Shown here one piece after another: positions 57,351 through 64,000 of a stretch of DNA of 64,000 nt. The notes beneath the pieces were generated by a model. It made no database searches. It saw only the letters and a list, made by a program, of their open reading frames with translations, and was not told the DNA's origin. The stretch is taken from contig NZ_CP046172.1 in assembly GCF_011801145.1 (NCBI RefSeq), positions 3,348,001 through 3,412,000 of the forward strand, in the 5' to 3' direction. The position numbers were made by a program, and so were the translations under genes. Origin of the DNA: Nocardia arthritidis. Lineage in GTDB: Bacteria > Actinomycetota > Actinomycetes > Mycobacteriales > Mycobacteriaceae. How positions within the stretch are numbered: position 1 is the first letter of the stretch; each line of letters opens with the position of its first letter.

Positions 57351-58250
57351 ATGAGTTCATCTCCCCCGTCAGCGCCAGAGCCCGCCGGTGTCGGCAGTGT
57401 CGTTTCGAGCGACCTGCAAGCAGTCGCTAGCGGCGGTCAGGCCAGCAAGACGCGCAGGCAGCGGCGCGTCCGCCGTCGGATCGCGGGCGGTCTCGCGCTG
57501 CTGGTGGGCCTGGTCGGAGCCGGTTTTCTCGCCGCGGCGCTGACGCCGACCGCGCAGGTGGCGACGGCCAAGGACGATCAGTCCGCGCTGATCCGCGAGG
57601 GCCAGCAGCTCTACGAAACCTCCTGCATCACCTGCCACGGCGCGAACCTGCAGGGCGTGCAGGACCGCGGCCCCAGCCTGATCGGTGTCGGTGAGGCCGC
57701 CGTCTACTTCCAGGTGTCCTCCGGCCGTATGCCCATGGCGCGCAACGAGGCCCAGGCCACCCGCAAGGACCCGAAGTTCGACGCGCACCAGACCGACGCG
57801 CTCGGCGCGTACGTCGCGGCGAACGGCGGCGGCCCGACCGTCATCCGCGACGCCGACGGCAAGGTCGCCGAGGAGTCGCTGCGCGGTCCGGATATCGCCC
57901 GCGGTTCCGAGCTGTTCCGGATGAACTGCGCCTCCTGCCACAACTTCACCGGACGCGGCGGCGCGCTGTCCTCCGGTAAGTTCGCCCCGCCGCTGGAACC
58001 GGCGAGCGAGCAGCAGATCTACGACGCGATGGTCACCGGCCCACAGAACATGCCGAAGTTCTCCGACCGGCAGCTCAGCCCGGAGGAGAAGCGCGACATC
58101 ATCGCCTACGTGAAGAACGCGACCGAGGAGAAGAGCCCGGGCGGCTGGGACCTCGGCGGGTTCGGACCGGCCACCGAGGGCCTGGCCATGTGGGTCGTCG
58201 GCATCGTGGCCGTCGTCGGCGCGGCGATGTGGATCGGATCCCGCTCATGA
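57351..58250 (+). CDS. qcrC: Dihaem cytochrome c subunit of the bc1 complex
   Basis: 299 residues: N-terminal membrane anchor (about 40-65), then two cytochrome c domains with CITCH (about 91) and CASCH (about 193), and a C-terminal membrane helix ([20 protein letters not shown]). The dihaem form replaces soluble cytochrome c and wires the complex straight to the aa3 oxidase. The stop overlaps qcrA's ATG by four bases. Confidence 0.98.
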   Translation: MSSSPPSAPEPAGVGSVVSSDLQAVASGGQASKTRRQRRVRRRIAGGLALLVGLVGAGFLAAALTPTAQVATAKDDQSALIREGQQLYETSCITCHGANLQGVQDRGPSLIGVGEAAVYFQVSSGRMPMARNEAQATRKDPKFDAHQTDALGAYVAANGGGPTVIRDADGKVAEESLRGPDIARGSELFRMNCASCHNFTGRGGALSSGKFAPPLEPASEQQIYDAMVTGPQNMPKFSDRQLSPEEKRDIIAYVKNATEEKSPGGWDLGGFGPATEGLAMWVVGIVAVVGAAMWIGSRS

Positions 58251-59419
58251 GCGACGACAAGGAGACCAACGACATGCGGCCGGAAGAGGGCCACGACGGC
58301 GGTGCGCCGAAGGAGTACACGGAGGCCGAGCTCGACGCGATGTCGCGGGACGAGCTGGTCAAGCTCGGCACCGAACGCGACGGAGTCGACGTCGCCTACC
58401 GGCGCGAGCGGTTCCCGGTTCCGGGCACCCGCGCCGAGAAGCGGGCCGAGCGCCAGGTGGCGTTCTGGTTCGCCATCTCCGGACTGGCGGCGGCCGTGCT
58501 GGTCGGCGTCTTCCTGTTCTGGCCGTGGGAGTGGAAGGGCAAGTCGGAGTCCGGGCACGGCGCCTACTCCCTCTACACCCCGCTGGTCGGTATCGGCCTC
58601 GGCATCTCGGTGCTCGCCATCGGCATCGCCGTCGTGCTGATCCGCAAGAAGTTCATCCCGGCCGAGCTGTCCATCCAGGTCCGCCACGACGGCCCGTCCG
58701 ACGAGGTGGAGCGGCGCACGCTGGTCGCCGAGCTGTCCGACGCGCTGGAGACCTCGACGCTGGGCCGCCGCAAGCTGATCACCCGCACCGCGGGCGCGGG
58801 CGTCGGCGTGCTCGGCATCGGCGCGCTGCTGGTGTTCGTCGGCGGCCTGGTGAAGAACCCGTGGGCCAAGGGCGACAAGGCGCCGCTGTGGGTGTCCGGC
58901 TGGACCCCCGACTACCCGGGCGAGACCGTCTACATCCGCCGCGACACCGGTCGCCCGGAGGACATCGTGCTGGTCCGTCCCGAGGATCTGGACGCGGGCG
59001 CCATGGAGACCGTGTTCCCGTGGAAGGAGAAGTGGCGCGGCGACGAGCACGCGACCCTGCAGTCGCTGCGCGGTATCCGCAACGCCGTCATGCTGATCCG
59101 CCTGCGGACCGCCGACGCGCAGAAGGCGATCAAGCGCAAGGGCCAGGAGAGCTTCAACTTCGGCGACTACTTCGCCTACTCGAAGATCTGCACCCACCTC
59201 GGCTGCCCGACCTCGCTGTTCGAGCAGCAGACCAACCGGATTCTGTGCCCCTGCCACCAGTCGCAGTTCTCGGCGACCGAATGGGGTAAGCCGGTCTTCG
59301 GTCCCGCCGCTCGCGCACTGCCGCAGCTGCCGATCACCGTCAACTCCGAGGGCTACCTGGTCGCCAACGGCGACTTCATCGAGCCGCTCGGCCCGGCTTA
59401 CTGGGAGCGTCGTTCATGA
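58247..59419 (+). CDS. qcrA: Rieske iron-sulfur subunit of the bc1 complex
   Basis: 390 residues: an acidic N-terminal tail, three membrane helices (about 70-90, 108-130 and 180-205), and the Rieske domain with cluster ligands in CTHLGC (about 314-319) and CPCHQS (about 333-338). Three-helix Rieske proteins are typical of actinobacteria. ATG 58247 overlaps the qcrC stop and its own stop overlaps the qcrB start (both ATGA), giving tight translational coupling. Confidence 0.98.
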   Translation: MSDDKETNDMRPEEGHDGGAPKEYTEAELDAMSRDELVKLGTERDGVDVAYRRERFPVPGTRAEKRAERQVAFWFAISGLAAAVLVGVFLFWPWEWKGKSESGHGAYSLYTPLVGIGLGISVLAIGIAVVLIRKKFIPAELSIQVRHDGPSDEVERRTLVAELSDALETSTLGRRKLITRTAGAGVGVLGIGALLVFVGGLVKNPWAKGDKAPLWVSGWTPDYPGETVYIRRDTGRPEDIVLVRPEDLDAGAMETVFPWKEKWRGDEHATLQSLRGIRNAVMLIRLRTADAQKAIKRKGQESFNFGDYFAYSKICTHLGCPTSLFEQQTNRILCPCHQSQFSATEWGKPVFGPAARALPQLPITVNSEGYLVANGDFIEPLGPAYWERRS

Positions 59420-61032
59420 GTCGTGTGGCAACGCAAGCCAATGAGATGGACGAGCGGTATCGTGCCGCCGCGTTCGCGAAGCGGTCGATCAACAAGGTCT
59501 TCCCGACCCACTGGTCGTTCCTGCTCGGTGAGATCGCGCTGTACGCGTTCATCATCCTGCTGCTCTCGGGTATCTACCTGACCCTGTTCTTCGATCCGTC
59601 GATGACCGAGGTCGTCTACAACGGCGCCTACCAGCCGTTGCGTGGCGTCACCATGTCGCGGGCCTACGAGTCGGCGCTGAACATCTCCTTCGAGGTGCGC
59701 GGCGGTCTGTTCGTCCGGCAGGTACACCACTGGGCCGCACTGCTTTTCGCGTGCTCGATCATCATCCACCTGTTCCGCATCTTCTTCACCGGCGCGTTCC
59801 GCAAGCCGCGCGAGGCGAACTGGGTGATCGGCTCGCTGCTGTTGATCCTGGCCATGTTCGAGGGTTACTTCGGCTACTCGATCCCGGACGACCTGCTGTC
59901 CGGTACGGGTCTGCGGGCCGCCTTCGGCGGTATCACCATGTCGATCCCGATCATCGGCACCTGGATGCACTGGCTGATCTTCGGTGGCGACTTCCCCGGC
60001 GACATCATCATCCCGCGCCTGTACATCGCGCACGTGCTGCTGCTGCCCGGCATCATCCTGGCGCTGATCGCGGCGCACGTCGCGCTGGTCTGGTACCAGA
60101 AGCACACGCAGTTCCCCGGCCCCGGCCGCACCGAGAACAACGTGATCGGTGCCCGCATCATCCCGGTGTTCGCCGCCGACCAGGGTGCGTTCTTCATGTT
60201 CACCCTCGGCACCGTCGCGCTCATGGGTGGCGTGTTGCAGATCAACCCGATCTGGAACCTGGGCCCGTACAACCCGTCTCAGGTGTCCGCGGGTTCGCAG
60301 CCGGACTTCTACATGATGTGGACCGACGGCTTGGCCCGCCTCATGCCGCCGTGGGAGCTCTACCTGGGCCGCTACACCGTTCCCGCGGTGTTCTGGGTGG
60401 CGCTGATCATGGGTCTGGTGTTCACGGTGCTCATCGCCTACCCGTGGATCGAGAAGCGACTCACCGGTGACGACGTGCACCACAACCTGCTGCAGCGTCC
60501 GCGCGACGTCCCGGTGCGCACGGCGATCGGCGCCATGTCGATCGCGTTCTACCTGGTGCTGACCCTGTCGTGCGTCAACGACATCATCGCGCTGAAGTTC
60601 GATATCTCGCTGAACGCCACCACCTGGATGGGCCGCATCGGTCTGCTGGTCGCGCCGCCGATCGCGTACTTCCTGACCTACCGGTTCTGCATCGGCCTGC
60701 AGCGCAGCGACCGGGCGGTGCTCGAGCACGGCATCGAGACCGGCGTGATCAAGCGCCTGCCGCACGGTGAGTACATCGAGGTGCACCAGCCGCTCGGCCC
60801 GGTCGACGACCACGGCCACCCGGTGCCGCTGGAGTACCAGGGCGCCGCGATCCCGAAGAAGATGAACAAGCTGGGTTCGGCCGGTAAGCCGGGCACCGGC
60901 AGCTTCCTGCGGGCCGACCCGCCCGCGGAGAGCGAGAAGCACTTCGAGATCGAACACCAGGAAGAGCACAAGCAGCTCGCCGTCTTGCAGGAGGCCCAGG
61001 AGCGGGCCAAGAACGACAAGCACGGTCACTGA
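59416..61032 (+). CDS. qcrB: Cytochrome b subunit of the bc1 complex
   Basis: 538 residues, quinol-oxidising core of complex III. Haem histidines are in [26 protein letters not shown] and [19 protein letters not shown] replaces the PEWY motif, and the long C-terminal tail ([20 protein letters not shown]) is actinobacterial. It is the target class of QcrB inhibitors such as telacebec. A close paralogue without partners sits at 40413-42029. Followed by a strong terminator. Confidence 0.98.
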   Translation: MSRVATQANEMDERYRAAAFAKRSINKVFPTHWSFLLGEIALYAFIILLLSGIYLTLFFDPSMTEVVYNGAYQPLRGVTMSRAYESALNISFEVRGGLFVRQVHHWAALLFACSIIIHLFRIFFTGAFRKPREANWVIGSLLLILAMFEGYFGYSIPDDLLSGTGLRAAFGGITMSIPIIGTWMHWLIFGGDFPGDIIIPRLYIAHVLLLPGIILALIAAHVALVWYQKHTQFPGPGRTENNVIGARIIPVFAADQGAFFMFTLGTVALMGGVLQINPIWNLGPYNPSQVSAGSQPDFYMMWTDGLARLMPPWELYLGRYTVPAVFWVALIMGLVFTVLIAYPWIEKRLTGDDVHHNLLQRPRDVPVRTAIGAMSIAFYLVLTLSCVNDIIALKFDISLNATTWMGRIGLLVAPPIAYFLTYRFCIGLQRSDRAVLEHGIETGVIKRLPHGEYIEVHQPLGPVDDHGHPVPLEYQGAAIPKKMNKLGSAGKPGTGSFLRADPPAESEKHFEIEHQEEHKQLAVLQEAQERAKNDKHGH

Positions 61033-61047
61033 CGCTCGATCTGAGCA

Positions 61048-61089
61048 GCGCGGGCCCCGAGTCGAAATCGACTCGGGGCCCGCGCTTTT
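61048..61089 (+). terminator. Terminator of the ctaE-qcrCAB cluster
   Basis: Perfect 18-base arms (61048-61065, 61068-61085) and a T4 run, 15 bases after the qcrB stop. Confidence 0.95.
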
Positions 61090-61092
61090 CGG

Positions 61093-63107
<2,015 letters not shown>

Positions 63108-63132
63108 ATCGCCGAACCGTCGTAGCCTCGGC

Positions 63133-63157
63133 CGGGCTGTGTAATCGCCACAGCCCG
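63133..63157. terminator. Terminator between aroG and the kinase gene
   Basis: Perfect 9-base arms CGGGCTGTG (63133-63141) and CACAGCCCG (63149-63157) with a 7-base loop, between convergent stops. Confidence 0.75.
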
Positions 63158-63168
63158 TTCGGGTTCGG

Positions 63169-63999
63169 CTAGGGGAGAGCGATGATGGTGACGGTGTCGC
63201 CGGGTTCGACGCTGGCGCCGACGGCGGGGGTTTGCGAGACGACGACCGAACTGTCCAGTGGCGCAAACTGTCTGACGTCTACATCGAGGCCGAGGGCCTC
63301 GAGTTTGGTGCGGGCGGCGGAGACGCTGAGGCTGCGCACGTCCGGCATCTTCAGCGCGTTCGAGACCAGTAGGACGACCTGGTCGCCGGTCTGGATCGTG
63401 GTGCCCGCGGCGGGCTGGGTGCCGATGGCGGCGTCGGCGTCGACATTGCGGTCGAACTGAGATTTGGTCTCGCGGATGATGATTCCGGCATCGGTGAGGA
63501 TCTTGGTCGCCTCGGCCGTCGGCTTGTTGCGCACATTCGGCACCTTCACCGGCTGAGATCCCTTGCTGCGGTAGACCTTTACCTGCGCGTTGGCGGGGAG
63601 GACGGTGTCGGCGCCCGGATCCACCTTGGCCAGTGTGCCTTTCGGCGCCGGATTGGAGATCTCGCCCCCGTCGACGGGTATCAGGCCCGCGTCGCGAATC
63701 AGTTGGTTGACCTTCGAGATGTCATCGCCCGGTTTGACATCGGGCACCTTCGGTTTGCCGCTGGAGACCAGTACGGCGACGGTGGAACCCTTGGTGAGTT
63801 TGCTCCCCGCCGACGGATCGCTGCCGACGACGCCGCCGACGGGGATGGTATCCGAGGCCTTCTGCCGGATCTCGGTCGAGAAGCCCGCGTTCTTCAGCGC
63901 GGCCACCGCGTGATCGGTGTCCAGGCCGGCGACCGGTGGTACCGCCGCGTAGCGGCCGACCCCGACCCACCAGCCGCCGACCCCGACGATCAATGTCAC
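63169..63999 (-). CDS. pknL: C-terminal part of a PASTA-domain Ser/Thr protein kinase (PknL)
   Basis: Only the end of the gene is present; the kinase domain lies beyond the window. The visible 276 residues start in a membrane helix (TLIVGVGGWWVGVGRYAAV) and contain four PASTA repeats (about 22-85, 86-150, 151-215 and 216-276), each with VPxV/MPDV openings and TVxVxxS-type ends. PASTA domains bind peptidoglycan fragments or lipid II. Its place next to aroG matches Rv2176 pknL; corynebacterial PknL carries such repeats, whereas the M. tuberculosis protein, as I recall, does not. Confidence 0.88.
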   Translation of the reverse strand: MTLIVGVGGWWVGVGRYAAVPPVAGLDTDHAVAALKNAGFSTEIRQKASDTIPVGGVVGSDPSAGSKLTKGSTVAVLVSSGKPKVPDVKPGDDISKVNQLIRDAGLIPVDGGEISNPAPKGTLAKVDPGADTVLPANAQVKVYRSKGSQPVKVPNVRNKPTAEATKILTDAGIIIRETKSQFDRNVDADAAIGTQPAAGTTIQTGDQVVLLVSNALKMPDVRSLSVSAARTKLEALGLDVDVRQFAPLDSSVVVSQTPAVGASVEPGDTVTIIALP

Positions 64000-64000
64000 G

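Overview
The window is a high-GC actinobacterial chromosome segment, almost certainly from Nocardia or a close mycolic-acid relative. No rRNA, tRNA, insertion sequence, prophage or CRISPR array was seen. The gene order follows the Mycobacterium tuberculosis Rv2220 to Rv2176 block (glnA1, lipA, lipB, dlaT, pepB/pepA, gcvT, ilvE, cobS, cobT, adoK, asnB, ctaC, ctaF, qcrB-qcrA-qcrC, ctaE, trpD, an Rv2191-type nuclease, NlpC/P60 proteins, pimB', the Rv2182c-Rv2185c cluster, Rv2179c, aroG, pknL), with rearrangements and lineage-specific insertions. Identifications rest on reading the proteins and recalled synteny; no database search was run.

Layout. 1-1.7 kb: glutamine synthetase glnA behind a textbook double GlnR box. 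1.8-10 kb: an accessory stretch with a frameshifted DUF7691-like gene, an unrecognised two-gene unit, an SDR and TetR pair facing each other across a perfect 38-bp operator, a nucleoside-permease-family lipoprotein, an acetyltransferase and a winged-helix regulator. 10-12.2 kb: an EF-G-like GTPase. 12.4-17.6 kb: a compact minus-strand operon dlaT, TIGR01777 epimerase, acetyltransferase, lipB, lipA, which pairs a lipoyl-bearing E2 subunit with the enzymes that make its lipoyl groups. 18-24 kb: pepA, gcvT, ilvE and a metallo-beta-lactamase-fold hydrolase. 24-28.5 kb: late cobalamin genes cobS, cobT and cobU. The cobS locus is scarred: a one-base frameshift, a decayed copy of its 3' end on one side, and a 135-bp tandem array on the other side that repeats its start codon region. 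28.7-34.6 kb: a GlxA/AraC regulator, a DUF3043 protein, an ErpA-type Fe-S carrier, adenosine kinase and asnB.

Respiration genes sit in three places. ctaC-ctaF lies at 35-36.5 kb and ctaE-qcrC-qcrA-qcrB at 56.7-61 kb; together these encode the bc1-aa3 supercomplex subunits expected here apart from ctaD. At 40-42.3 kb there is a second full-length qcrB without its own qcrA or qcrC, coupled to two small proteins. 43-47.4 kb holds an acyltransferase, a ROK sugar kinase and an ArsA-like ATPase cluster joined by stop/start overlaps. 47.5-51.5 kb holds pimB' and envelope hydrolases, followed by an exonuclease/GIY-YIG fusion, a stand-alone Lrp/AsnC sensor domain, a tandem pair of small secreted paralogues, trpD, and at the far end aroG and the PASTA-bearing tail of a Ser/Thr kinase that runs off the window.

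Non-coding structure includes two copies of a 75-bp palindromic element in convergent intergenic regions (28.6 and 39.3 kb), a 550-bp inverted-repeat element (38.9-39.5 kb), a conserved short segment shared between 39.1 and 21.8 kb, and several strong hairpin terminators.
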